64,000 bases of DNA from Paludibacter jiangxiensis (GTDB taxonomy: Bacteria; Bacteroidota; Bacteroidia; Bacteroidales; Paludibacteraceae), in assembly GCF_001618385.1 (NCBI RefSeq), contig NZ_BDCR01000004.1:310001-374000 (forward strand), given 5' to 3'. A model generated the notes under the pieces. The model was given only the letters and a program-made list of their open reading frames with translations, was not told the DNA's origin and ran no database searches. Both the position numbers and the translations under genes were made by a program. Below, piece after piece: positions 35,925 through 45,514 of this stretch. The first letter of the stretch is position 1. Each line of letters starts with the position of its first letter.

Positions 35925-38456
35925 TTATTTGATAATTAATTTTTTGGTCAATGCCCCGGCTTTTACTATCCAGGCTCCGGTTGGCAATGTAAACGAATAC
36001 GGGTTGCCATCGGAAATGACATTCTTTATCATTTTTCCCACAGGAGAATAAACGTAAATTTGGGTACCTTCAGTCATACCATATACAATCACCTTTTCAT
36101 TATCACATAAAATATAAGGTTCCGTAAATTTTGGGGCAATATAATCTATGCAGGCACTTTCTGTCCCCACTATTCCGTTGTTCACCGTGCGTAAGCAATA
36201 GGTACCGCTTTTTGCAGAAGGAATTGTGAAATCTAATGAAGTGGTGTTGCCAATAGAATCTCCGTTGAAATAAATGTTGTAAGAACAAAGAGGAGACTTG
36301 TTGATTAAACCTCTTACATTGAAATTGTAGTCATTAGTAGCTCCAATTGTATAAGGCGTTCCACTTTCAATAATAACAGCGCCATAATTACCGGCAGTTG
36401 TCGATTCAATTTTAGGACCTCTGTCTACCGATACGGTATAACCCGATGCAGAGGTATACTGAACACCTATTGCGTAGACTTTTCCGGCTTGAATTGACAA
36501 GGGATTAGTGAAATACATCTCGTTCCATTGGCTTGTCTTAACACCGGTTACCGATTCATCCAATTTGAGGACCATTTTGTTGGTCGAGGATGAATATTCA
36601 AAAACCTGAATGTGGTAAGCGCTTGCATTTGCATCGTAAGGATAGAACTTAACGCCGGCGAAAGTTTTGCCCACATACGAAGCCAATGTTGACGAACTGA
36701 AAACCTGTGCACACGACATTGTTTCCTGCTGTCCGGTAGAAAGGGCGCCATCCAACGCTGCTCCATCCCAATGAACTTCCTGTATCGAATCTCCAATTTG
36801 AGGAATAGCGGTGGGAGCAGTCCATGATAAAACATAATCGGTATTGGATACTTTTCCTGTTAAATTTAGTGGCGCCGGACCTACATTTACATTTTTCATG
36901 AAGTCGAATGAAATAGTTCCGCCGTTTTCAGAAATATTTGTTATAGGTTTACCAGTTAAGGTGTTATCCCATGATTTTGCCGAAGGTGTTGTGCTGTCTG
37001 TAAATGATGTTTTGCCGGACGTGCCAGGAAATGCGCATCCTCCGGAATCAATATTGCCGTATGATGCTGCCGTAGATGTAGGATTTGTCGTGGCAGATGC
37101 ACAAACCGGGTACACTTTTTGCGGAGATGTGATATTCAGATCATAATACAGATCATCGGCATCTTTTGCAATATGATAAATCAGAAGACCATGTCCCGGC
37201 AATGAACTGTCATAACCGGTTTGCTGTCTGTTTTCAAGCATATAATATTCCCCTTGCGTCAGTGTTTTGAAAATATACGCTTCTCCTTTTGTCCCGTTAG
37301 CCGCCATATTGGAGATGGTGGTCGGGGATTTAAGTTCAACCGGAGCAATCCATCCATATCTATATTTTTGGTATAGCGTAAGGTTGGGTGGGCAGGTGCC
37401 ATAATAATTTAAGCCTACCCGGTTCCAGCTTCCTTCTGCCATTAGATCCCATGCTCCGGTACCGATATAACTACCATCACCGGTGTTGTCGTAATTGGTG
37501 TCATAATAATCGGGAGCTCCGATTACGTGATTTAATTCATGACATAAAACGCCCATAGTACATGTAACGCTCGGACTATTCGCATAGAGTTCCGGTGTGC
37601 ATAAATAATGAGTTATAGAACAGTAGCTTGGGGGTGTAAAGTCATTCTGATGTGACCATATGGCATCTGTGGAAACACTTGTGAATTCCTGTCCGTTGCC
37701 TGCGAAAATGACATTTATAGCGCTATAGCCCGAAAAATCAAACGAAGGATTGGTAGTGTGTACCGCTCTGATTGCCTCTACTACCAGAGAGTCTGGATGC
37801 TGGTCATTTCCGAGTCCGCCTACATCTTTTCCATAATAAGATCTTGGTCTGCTGGCGGTAAAAGGGCCTTTAACGTCAAAATTCATAGCGAATTTTCCGT
37901 AAGAAGTAGTAGTGAAAAAATCTTTGACTGAACTTTGATTGTTATTCACACTATAACCCGTTTGGTTGAATAAGTTATTGAAATCAGAAGTCGTTTTTGT
38001 GAAAGCAACATCCTGGAACCCCATCAAAACAACCAAAATTTTGACTGTTCCCGTTGGAAGAGCCGAACTTTTCTGGCGTTTCATGATAGATGCTTTAAGT
38101 TGGGACGTCATTGAATCGAGTTGGAGCTGACTGAAGAAAATTTTTCTGGTCTGTCCGGAAAGAAAACTTTTTGCTTTATCGGAACGTTCTGTTGCATCCT
38201 GAGCAACTATATCCGATGCAATCATGTTGCCTTTTGAGTCAGTTGTGGCATAAGTGATGTATCCCCTGGCATTTTTCATCAGGGTCATGCCGTCGGAGGT
38301 CTCCATCCAGTGAACGTGTTCATCGCCTTTCTGCACAACAGTCACACTGCTTCCGTCAGGTTGCGTAATTTTTACCGGCCATGGGAATGCCGAAACAGCT
38401 GCTACTTTAGTGGCACAAATGAGCAGAATGGATAGGATATAAAAACTTTTCTTCAC
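35925..38456 (-). CDS. secreted M6-family metalloprotease with T9SS-type C-terminal domain
   Basis: An 843-residue protein with a signal peptide ending near AAVSA. The pre-region (VVQKGDEHVHWMETSDGMTLM) and the catalytic core with zinc motif HELNH (residues 306-310), followed by VIGAPDYYD, are those of immune-inhibitor-A/M6 proteases. Beta-sandwich domains follow (about 555-700). The last ~70 residues (EKVIVYGMTEGTQIYVYSPVGKMI, ending TGAWIVKAGALTKKLIIK) look like a type IX sorting domain, so it should be secreted to the surface by the system containing PorU and PorV in this same window. Confidence 0.88.
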   Translation of the reverse strand: MKKSFYILSILLICATKVAAVSAFPWPVKITQPDGSSVTVVQKGDEHVHWMETSDGMTLMKNARGYITYATTDSKGNMIASDIVAQDATERSDKAKSFLSGQTRKIFFSQLQLDSMTSQLKASIMKRQKSSALPTGTVKILVVLMGFQDVAFTKTTSDFNNLFNQTGYSVNNNQSSVKDFFTTTSYGKFAMNFDVKGPFTASRPRSYYGKDVGGLGNDQHPDSLVVEAIRAVHTTNPSFDFSGYSAINVIFAGNGQEFTSVSTDAIWSHQNDFTPPSYCSITHYLCTPELYANSPSVTCTMGVLCHELNHVIGAPDYYDTNYDNTGDGSYIGTGAWDLMAEGSWNRVGLNYYGTCPPNLTLYQKYRYGWIAPVELKSPTTISNMAANGTKGEAYIFKTLTQGEYYMLENRQQTGYDSSLPGHGLLIYHIAKDADDLYYDLNITSPQKVYPVCASATTNPTSTAASYGNIDSGGCAFPGTSGKTSFTDSTTPSAKSWDNTLTGKPITNISENGGTISFDFMKNVNVGPAPLNLTGKVSNTDYVLSWTAPTAIPQIGDSIQEVHWDGAALDGALSTGQQETMSCAQVFSSSTLASYVGKTFAGVKFYPYDANASAYHIQVFEYSSSTNKMVLKLDESVTGVKTSQWNEMYFTNPLSIQAGKVYAIGVQYTSASGYTVSVDRGPKIESTTAGNYGAVIIESGTPYTIGATNDYNFNVRGLINKSPLCSYNIYFNGDSIGNTTSLDFTIPSAKSGTYCLRTVNNGIVGTESACIDYIAPKFTEPYILCDNEKVIVYGMTEGTQIYVYSPVGKMIKNVISDGNPYSFTLPTGAWIVKAGALTKKLIIK

Positions 38457-38632
38457 GATTTAACGTTTTGCAATAATAAATTCAAAATTATTACATCTAA
38501 CGTTAAGTACCAATTAAATAGTATGAATTTAGCATGTTTTGTGATTTTGCAGGGTAAAACCTTACTCTAATTTATGCCGATTCATTTTAGCGAAAATAGC
38601 TTATCCATTGAATTTATGGCGTCTTGATACAA

Positions 38633-38674
38633 AAAAAGCGCTTTGATACAGCCTGTTGTATCAAAGCGCTTTTT
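38633..38674. terminator. strong bidirectional terminator
   Basis: Perfect 18-bp stem beginning AAAAAGCGCTTTGATACA around a 6-nt loop, with T-rich ends, directly downstream of the OPT transporter gene on the minus strand. Confidence 0.85.
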
Positions 38675-38692
38675 GAACATGCTTCAGATAAT

Positions 38693-40720
38693 CTATTCTT
38701 TGGCTTTGTCTGCGGTTTTAAGGGGAACTCTGATTAAGAAATATCCCACTAAACATAAAGCAATAAGGCCTAAAAGATAGGGAGGATTGCTGAACAGGCT
38801 GAAAACATTGCCTAAGAAAATATCGCCAATTGCAAAAATAGCAATAACCAATCCCATGAGGGCTTCTCCGGCAATCAGACCTGACGCCATTAAAACGCCG
38901 GTATTTTCCACAACACCTTTTTGATGTTCGTTCAGTTGTTTTTTTGCTACGTAATGATCCAGTATGCCCTTGAATAAGCCGCCAAGGAATATTGCAGCAA
39001 CAGTTTCTAATGGCAGGTACATTCCTACAAAGATCAACATCGGACTTTTTACTTTCATCAGAATCAATGCCACGCCCATCAGCATACCGGTAATAATCAA
39101 AGCCCATACCATTTTACCTGCAATAATACCGTTCGACAATACAGCGAAAAGTCCCGCTTGTGGTGCAGTCAGGTTTTTACTTCCGAAACCACCAACGTAG
39201 TGTTCGGCATTTCCTTTTGCAATATCACCCTGGTTTAACAGAATCAAAACGCCAAACATTACCAGTCCCGAAATTACGACACCGATAATATCGCCAATCT
39301 GCATTTTCCAGGGAGTTCCTTTCAGAATATGTCCGGCTTTCAAATCCTGAAACATTTCGCCGGCCACAGCTACAGCCACCGCAACAATAGCTGCGACGCC
39401 CAATACTGCGGCTACACCTTGCGTGTCGTGTGTGATTCCCAGAGCAAGGAATATGAGTCCGGTAACAACGATTACGGTAACTGTTAAGCCACTGATAGGA
39501 TTGGAACTACTTCCGATAATTCCAACCAAATAGCCTGAAACCGCGGAAAGGAAGAAGGCCAGCAGAACCATCAGCGAAGCAGCAGCGATAGCAATTACTA
39601 TAGAAGCATTGAAGATGAAGTATGTTACGAAAAAAGTCAGTGCAGCGGCAAATGCGATACCCATCATGACCCATGTAAATTTCAGGTCTTTTTCGGTGCG
39701 ATCCACAGCTTCGCTGCTTTCCTGTTTTGCTTTTTGAATATCGCCAACTGCACGTTTCAGACCGACAAAAAGACTGCTCCGCATGTTGTAAAGCGTGAAA
39801 AATGCAGCAACCAACATTCCTCCGATAGCAATCATGCGCACGATGTATTTCCAAATGTCGGTTGAAAGATGTTCCCATCCGGCAAAATTGGGCGTGCCAT
39901 CAGCTGCCATCAGGCTGTAAACAGGATCATTGATGACGCTAGGGCCAACAATCAGCATAATGATTGGAATGAATAATCCCCACGCCAAAATAGAACCGCT
40001 GAAATTAAGAGACGCCAAACGCGGACCGATGATATATCCGACACCAAAATAAGCGGCGCTGATTTTAGGTGCTCCGGCAAGGAAGCCTCCCTGAGTCTTA
40101 ATGCTAGTGCCGGTAATGGTTTTAGCGCCGGTATAAATAAACTGGCTCCAGGATACCGCAAACACTTTGAATTCGCCAAATAGTTTAATGAGTCCGCCGA
40201 CAATCATTGAATAAAAAAGAAATTTGGAACCGGAGGCTCCTTTTTGCCCGGCTTTGTGAATTTCAGCAGCTGCCTGACTTTCGGGAAATGGCAACTCTTT
40301 GTCTTCAACCATTACGCGGCGCATCAATGCCACAAACAGAATTCCGAGAATACCACCGGCAATCAGAATCAAAGAGGCAGTCAGATACGTTTCCCACGAT
40401 GAGAAATTATCCTTCCAGATTCCCGTGATGTAAAATGCAGGAAGTGTGAAAATGGCTCCTGCAGCCACCGACTCTCCGATACTTCCCACGGTACGGGTGA
40501 AGTTCTCTTCCAGAATCGTACTCTTTTTCATCATTCGCAACACCGCCATTCCAAGCACAGCAGCAGGATAAGTGGCGGCAATCGTCATACCGGCGCCGAG
40601 GCCAAGGTAAGCATTGGCAGCACCTAAAACAACTGCGAGTACCAAACCGATTAACAACGCGCGGAGGGTGAACTCTTTCAAAGACCCACCAGATCCGAAC
40701 GGTTTGTTTTCATTTGCCAT
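38693..40720 (-). CDS. OPT-family oligopeptide transporter
   Basis: A 675-residue protein with about 14 hydrophobic helices. OPT features include the N-terminal TLRALLIGLVLAVVLGAANAY and the following GAGMTIAATYPAAVLGMA, PFPESQAAAEIHKAG in the cytoplasmic loop, and a C-terminal LASGLIAGEALMGLVIAI. Bacterial OPT members carry oligopeptides or metal-peptide chelates; which one applies cannot be told. It lies upstream of the M6 protease gene on the same strand, though a terminator separates them. Confidence 0.9.
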   Translation of the reverse strand: MANENKPFGSGGSLKEFTLRALLIGLVLAVVLGAANAYLGLGAGMTIAATYPAAVLGMAVLRMMKKSTILEENFTRTVGSIGESVAAGAIFTLPAFYITGIWKDNFSSWETYLTASLILIAGGILGILFVALMRRVMVEDKELPFPESQAAAEIHKAGQKGASGSKFLFYSMIVGGLIKLFGEFKVFAVSWSQFIYTGAKTITGTSIKTQGGFLAGAPKISAAYFGVGYIIGPRLASLNFSGSILAWGLFIPIIMLIVGPSVINDPVYSLMAADGTPNFAGWEHLSTDIWKYIVRMIAIGGMLVAAFFTLYNMRSSLFVGLKRAVGDIQKAKQESSEAVDRTEKDLKFTWVMMGIAFAAALTFFVTYFIFNASIVIAIAAASLMVLLAFFLSAVSGYLVGIIGSSSNPISGLTVTVIVVTGLIFLALGITHDTQGVAAVLGVAAIVAVAVAVAGEMFQDLKAGHILKGTPWKMQIGDIIGVVISGLVMFGVLILLNQGDIAKGNAEHYVGGFGSKNLTAPQAGLFAVLSNGIIAGKMVWALIITGMLMGVALILMKVKSPMLIFVGMYLPLETVAAIFLGGLFKGILDHYVAKKQLNEHQKGVVENTGVLMASGLIAGEALMGLVIAIFAIGDIFLGNVFSLFSNPPYLLGLIALCLVGYFLIRVPLKTADKAKE

Positions 40721-41131
40721 ATCAACATTTTTAGAATTAGTAAACAGTAAACAACTCTTGTTTTTTTATAAAAGATGTCCATTTTTTAACATTGCAGGCA
40801 AAGGTACTTGCTTTTTTTCTATTAACCAATACTGTTTGCTGACGGATAATTATTTATTGGTTCTTAAACGGAGCATTTTGTCAGGAAACTCTGAAAGAGT
40901 ATTGTTTCGTTACAAAATCAAAAAAATAATTGTGTTTGATTGATAATTTGAAACGATAGACACCTGACTGCTATCACTCTGGTAGATGTCAATAAGTTGT
41001 ATGTTTTTTTCTTTCACTTTTCCTAAAAGAGCCGTAACTTTGAACTTTGATTAGGATTATAATGGGCTGATGTAACCCATTGAATATCCGTGCTTTTATT
41101 GATTGTCGTTCTTTTAATCTTATTACCTACA
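40721..41131. other. 411-nt intergenic region between divergent genes
   Basis: It contains the promoters of the OPT gene (-) and gcvP (+). TAACTTTG at 41035-41042 is a -7 box for gcvP, about 90 nt before its ATG. Nothing resembling a glycine riboswitch is visible. No supported reading frame. Confidence 0.6.
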
Positions 41132-43978
41132 ATGCAATCCGAACAATTTGTTGATCGTCACAGCGGGATATGCCCCAATGACATGTCGAAAATGCTAAAA
41201 ACCATTGGTGTTAACTCTTTGGATGAACTAATCGGTCAAACTATACCTGCAGATATCCGGCTGCCCAAAAAACTACAACTGCCGGCTCCCATGTCAGAAC
41301 ATGAATATGCCGATCACATTCATGATTTATCATTGAAGAATCAATTGTTTGCCAATTATATCGGTATGGGCTATTACGACACTGTAACTCCGGCTGTGAT
41401 CTGGAGAAACGTGTTTGAGAATCCGGTATGGTACACTTCATATACGCCTTATCAGGCTGAAATTTCGCAAGGAAGGCTTGAAGCGCTGCTCAATTTTCAA
41501 ACAGTAATTACCGAATTAACGGCTCTTCCTTTGGCAAATGCGTCTCTTCTGGATGAAGCTACTGCCGCTGCCGAAGCAATGACATTGTTTCATAATACCC
41601 GCACCCGTGCTCAGCAACAAGCCGGCGTGAATACTTTGCTGGTTGATAAGAATGTTTGGCCGCAAACTCTTTCTGTACTTAAAACGCGTTCGGTTCCTCA
41701 GGGTATTCAATTGCTGGTGACAGATTTTGCCACATTTGATTTTTCTGTTCCTGTTTTTGGCACCATCCTTCAATATCCGGACTCAAACGGAGAGGTAAGA
41801 GACTATACTCAATTTGTGGAAAAAGCGCACGAAAACGGATGTAAAGTAGCTGTTGCTGCCGATTTGATGGCTTTGACGTTGCTGACACCTCCGGGAGAAT
41901 GGGGTGCTGATGTTGCTTTCGGTACTACTCAGCGTTTTGGTATTCCGATGGGATACGGTGGTCCTTCGGCAGCTTATATGGCAACCCGGGATGAATTTAA
42001 ACGTGATATCCCCGGCCGTATAATCGGTATATCGAAAGATGTTCATGGAAAACCGGCGTATCGTCTTGCTTTGCAGACACGAGAACAGCATATTAAGAGA
42101 GAACGCGCCACATCAAATATTTGTACGGCTCAGGCTTTGCTGGCTACAATGGCATCGTTCTATGCCGTTTATCATGGCCCGGACGGGTTGAAGAATATTG
42201 CAGAACGCATCCATACATACGCTATGCAGCTTTCTGCTCAGCTCGGCATGTTTGGCTTCAACAATTTGAACAGCACTTATTTCGATACGTTGAAAATAGA
42301 ATTGTCTAAAGGTGTTTCTGTTGAGACTATAAAAGAAAAAGCGCAACAACGAAAAATAAATTTCAGATATTTCGTTTCGGGTGAGATTGGTATCAGTCTT
42401 GATGAAACGACTACAGAAACGAAGCTTAAAAGCATCATTGCATTGTTCGCAGAAGTGGTTGGTAAGCAGCATGAACAAGCATTACCAACTGTAAACAATG
42501 ATGTCATTCCGACAAACTTACAACGAGTTTCAGCATATCTTCAGCAGTCTGTATTTAGTAACTATCGTTCCGAAACAGACCTGATGCGATATATCAAAAA
42601 GCTCGAACGCCGGGATATTTCTCTGGCTCATTCCATGATCTCACTTGGATCGTGTACGATGAAACTCAATGCAGCTTCCGAAATGCTTCCTCTCAGCAGT
42701 CCGCACTGGGGAGCGATGCACCCATTTGCTCCAACGGAACAAGCCGAAGGTTATCATCTTTTGTTTGAAGGGTTGAAATCTTATCTGGCAGAAATTACAG
42801 GATTACCTGCAGTTACTCTGCAACCAAATTCCGGAGCAGCAGGTGAATATACAGGTTTGATAACTATCCGTAACTATTTCATTGATAAAGGTGAAACTCA
42901 ACGTAATGTGGTGCTGATACCTGCTTCTGCTCATGGTACCAACCCGGCAAGTGCAGCTCAGGCTGGTTTTAAAGTGGTGGTTACTGCCTGTGACGAAAAC
43001 GGAAATGTGGATGTGGCAGATCTTAAAGCAAAAGCGGAACAAAATAAAGATGTTTTGGCCGCACTGATGATTACCTATCCGTCGACTCACGGTGTGTTCG
43101 AGGTAGCTATCCACGAAATATGCGATATTATCCATTCTAATGGAGGTCAGGTTTACATGGACGGCGCCAATATGAATGCTCAGGTAGGATTGACTTCTCC
43201 GGCATTTGTGGGTGCTGATGTGTGTCACCTTAATCTTCATAAAACCTTTGCTATTCCTCATGGTGGAGGTGGCCCCGGAGTAGGTCCTATTTGTGTTGCC
43301 GAACATTTGGCAAAATACCTTCCTCAGCATCCGGCTATCGATGAAAATGCACAATATACAGCCGTGGCAGCATCGCCATACGGCAGCGCAAGCGTTCTTC
43401 CTATTTCTTATGGCTATATTCGAATGCTTGGAGCCGAAGGCTTAACGCAAGCTACGGAAGTTGCAATTTTGAATGCAAACTATTTGGCAGAAAAACTAAA
43501 AGATACTTATGGTATTGTTTACACCGGAGCAACAGGCAGAGTAGGGCACGAAATGATTCTGGAATGCCGTCATTTCAAAGGATCAGCGGGAATTACAGAG
43601 ACCGACATTGCCAAACGTCTGATGGATTTCGGATTTCATGCTCCGACTCTCTCATTCCCCGTACATGGCACGTTGATGGTGGAACCGACCGAAAGCGAAT
43701 CATGGGCAGAACTGGATCGCTTTGTGGAAGCAATGTTGGCCATCTATAATGAAATCAAGGAAATAGAAAGCGGAACGGCAGATAAGACCGATAACGTATT
43801 GTTGAATGCACCACACTGTGAGTTTGAAATTGCAGCTGATGAATGGTCGCATCCTTATTCCAGAACCAAAGCAGCATATCCGCTTGAATGGGTAAAAGAC
43901 AATAAATTCTGGTTGCAGGTTGGCCGTATAGATAACGCATTCGGCGACAGAAATCTGACATGTTCCTGCCAGTGCTGA
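41132..43978 (+). CDS. gcvP: glycine dehydrogenase (decarboxylating), P-protein
   Basis: A protein of 948 residues from the ATG at 41132 (MQSEQFVDRHSG); an upstream in-frame GTG at 41090 adds only a hydrophobic stretch. The two fused halves of the single-chain P-protein are visible. The pyridoxal-phosphate Lys is in HLNLHKTFAIPHGGGGPG at K704. It decarboxylates glycine and passes the aminomethyl group to the lipoyl H-protein of the glycine cleavage system. gcvT and gcvH are not adjacent in this window. rex follows 68 nt later. Confidence 0.95.
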   Translation: MQSEQFVDRHSGICPNDMSKMLKTIGVNSLDELIGQTIPADIRLPKKLQLPAPMSEHEYADHIHDLSLKNQLFANYIGMGYYDTVTPAVIWRNVFENPVWYTSYTPYQAEISQGRLEALLNFQTVITELTALPLANASLLDEATAAAEAMTLFHNTRTRAQQQAGVNTLLVDKNVWPQTLSVLKTRSVPQGIQLLVTDFATFDFSVPVFGTILQYPDSNGEVRDYTQFVEKAHENGCKVAVAADLMALTLLTPPGEWGADVAFGTTQRFGIPMGYGGPSAAYMATRDEFKRDIPGRIIGISKDVHGKPAYRLALQTREQHIKRERATSNICTAQALLATMASFYAVYHGPDGLKNIAERIHTYAMQLSAQLGMFGFNNLNSTYFDTLKIELSKGVSVETIKEKAQQRKINFRYFVSGEIGISLDETTTETKLKSIIALFAEVVGKQHEQALPTVNNDVIPTNLQRVSAYLQQSVFSNYRSETDLMRYIKKLERRDISLAHSMISLGSCTMKLNAASEMLPLSSPHWGAMHPFAPTEQAEGYHLLFEGLKSYLAEITGLPAVTLQPNSGAAGEYTGLITIRNYFIDKGETQRNVVLIPASAHGTNPASAAQAGFKVVVTACDENGNVDVADLKAKAEQNKDVLAALMITYPSTHGVFEVAIHEICDIIHSNGGQVYMDGANMNAQVGLTSPAFVGADVCHLNLHKTFAIPHGGGGPGVGPICVAEHLAKYLPQHPAIDENAQYTAVAASPYGSASVLPISYGYIRMLGAEGLTQATEVAILNANYLAEKLKDTYGIVYTGATGRVGHEMILECRHFKGSAGITETDIAKRLMDFGFHAPTLSFPVHGTLMVEPTESESWAELDRFVEAMLAIYNEIKEIESGTADKTDNVLLNAPHCEFEIAADEWSHPYSRTKAAYPLEWVKDNKFWLQVGRIDNAFGDRNLTCSCQC

Positions 43979-44046
43979 TCTGTTCTGCAATAGAACAGCA
44001 CAGTCAGGAATAACGATATTTGTTTATAAACATTGATCTTTTTGAA

Positions 44047-44682
44047 ATGGACTCAACGCAACTACATTTGCCCGAACCTGCATTGCGACGTTTGCCGTGG
44101 TATTTATCATATGCAAAGCTCGCTTTGGAACGGGGGGAAACCACTGTTTCATCTACCCAAATAGCGAAAGACATTGGCGTTGAAGCTTCAATGGTGGCAA
44201 AGGATTTGTCATACATAAACGTTACCGGCAAAACCCGTGTCGGGTATAGCACGTTTACGTTGATCGAAGTCATTGAGACGTTTCTGGGATTTACCGAGAC
44301 TCATAAAGCATTCCTGTTCGGTGTGGGTCGGTTAGGTGGTGCTCTTTTACAGGATAATGGATTGAGGCAGTTCGGCCTCGAAATTATTGCGGCTTTCGAT
44401 GTGAAGTTTGAGCTGGCCGGTACAAATATCAACCATATTCCGATTCATTATATTGACCGGATGAATGAGCTTAGGCAACAAACCGGCGTAGACATTGGTA
44501 TTTTGACCGTGCCGATCAATCAGGCGCAGGAGGTTGCGGATATGATGATTCAGGCAGATTTCAAGGCAATTTGGAATTTTACCCCTATTCGAATCCGGGT
44601 GCCCAATAATATCGTAGTTCAGAATACATCTATATATGCTCACCTTGCTGTGATGTTTAATAGATTGAGAATGAATCCATAA
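44047..44682 (+). CDS. rex: redox-sensing transcriptional repressor Rex
   Basis: A protein of 211 residues from the ATG at 44047 (MDSTQLHLPEPALRRLPWYL). The N-terminal winged helix (residues ~5-75; SSTQIAKDIGVEASMVAKDLSYI) binds DNA. The C-terminal Rossmann domain has FGVGRLGGAL (GxGxxG at 92-97) that senses NADH/NAD+, and a final helix for dimer swapping. Rex represses fermentation and anaerobic respiration genes when NADH is low. Its place after gcvP on the same strand suggests co-expression, but an own promoter cannot be ruled out. Confidence 0.93.
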   Translation: MDSTQLHLPEPALRRLPWYLSYAKLALERGETTVSSTQIAKDIGVEASMVAKDLSYINVTGKTRVGYSTFTLIEVIETFLGFTETHKAFLFGVGRLGGALLQDNGLRQFGLEIIAAFDVKFELAGTNINHIPIHYIDRMNELRQQTGVDIGILTVPINQAQEVADMMIQADFKAIWNFTPIRIRVPNNIVVQNTSIYAHLAVMFNRLRMNP

Positions 44683-44699
44683 TAATACTATAATCAGAG

Positions 44700-44726
44700 A
44701 AAGCCGTTGCTATATGCGACGGCTTT
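44700..44726 (+). terminator. hairpin after rex
   Basis: AAAGCCGTTGC and GCGACGGCTTT pair with one G-T wobble around TATAT. No T-run follows, so it may be weak. Confidence 0.5.
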
Positions 44727-44845
44727 GCTGCATCAATTAAGTTAAATGAAAGGAACATTACAAAACCTGCTGATTTTGGCACACAAGGGATTGGTTATGT
44801 TTTGTCATGGAGTTCCATGTGTCATAAAAAAACAATGATAAACAC

Positions 44846-45460
44846 ATGAAAATATTTGCAATAGGCTGGAATTATAAAGATCATAATAAGGAGCTGTCAT
44901 TTAATGAACTGCCTGAGGAACCTACGTTTTTCCTGAAAGCGGAGACTGCCTTGCTGAAGGATAACAAACCTTTTTATTATCCGGACTTTTCCAATCAGAT
45001 AGAATACGAAGTAGAACTCGTGATTCGGATTAATAAATTGGGGAAAGGCATTGACGAACAGTTTGCTCACCGGTATTACAGTGAAATCGGACTTGGTATA
45101 GATTTTACGGCGCGTGATCTTCAAAAGAAACAACGGGAATCAGGTGGTCCGTGGGAGATTTGTAAGTCATTTGATAACTCGGCACCGGTTAGTCATTTTA
45201 TTCCGGTAAGTCAGTTTGAAAGCGTGCAGAATATAAATTTCAGGTTGGATATTAACGGAAAAACAGTGCAGCAGGGTAATACGGCAAATATGATTTTTTC
45301 TGTCGATAAGATTATATCCTATCTGAGTCGTTTTTTTCTGTTGAAAATGGGAGACCTCATTTTTACAGGCACGCCGGTTGGTGTTGGTCCTGTTAAGGTT
45401 GGAGACCGATTGCAGGGTTATATCGAAAACGAATTAATGTTCGATTTTTTGATTAAATAA
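44846..45460 (+). CDS. fumarylacetoacetate hydrolase-family protein
   Basis: A 204-residue FAH-fold protein. Metal ligands are seen in YEVELVIRINK and the GLGIDFTARDLQ segment. It also has PWEICKSFDNSAPV and the closing MGDLIFTGTPVGVGPVKVGDR. Members of this family hydrolyse or decarboxylate C-C bonds in 2-oxo acid metabolites (for example acylpyruvases, oxaloacetate decarboxylases). The short length fits the YcgM type. Substrate not known from sequence. The porU promoter begins inside its last codons. Confidence 0.87.
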   Translation: MKIFAIGWNYKDHNKELSFNELPEEPTFFLKAETALLKDNKPFYYPDFSNQIEYEVELVIRINKLGKGIDEQFAHRYYSEIGLGIDFTARDLQKKQRESGGPWEICKSFDNSAPVSHFIPVSQFESVQNINFRLDINGKTVQQGNTANMIFSVDKIISYLSRFFLLKMGDLIFTGTPVGVGPVKVGDRLQGYIENELMFDFLIK

Positions 45461-45478
45461 TCTTTTTGCGTACTTTTG
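45448..45478 (+). promoter_or_regulatory. consensus promoter for porU
   Basis: TTTG (45448-45451), a 19-nt spacer, then TACTTTTG (45471-45478). This is a full consensus match, giving a leader of about 30 nt before porU. It overlaps the end of the FAH-family gene. Confidence 0.7.
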
Positions 45479-45514
45479 AAACTTATATTTAATTTACATT
45501 TATTTGTGTAAATA

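Noticed and set aside
40614-40943. 109-residue plus-strand frame before gcvP
   Set aside because: Overlaps the OPT gene start and its promoter, and shows no protein-like features; a shadow frame.
41035-41131. Glycine riboswitch before gcvP
   Set aside because: The leader is under 100 nt and AT-rich, and shows none of the conserved glycine aptamer features.
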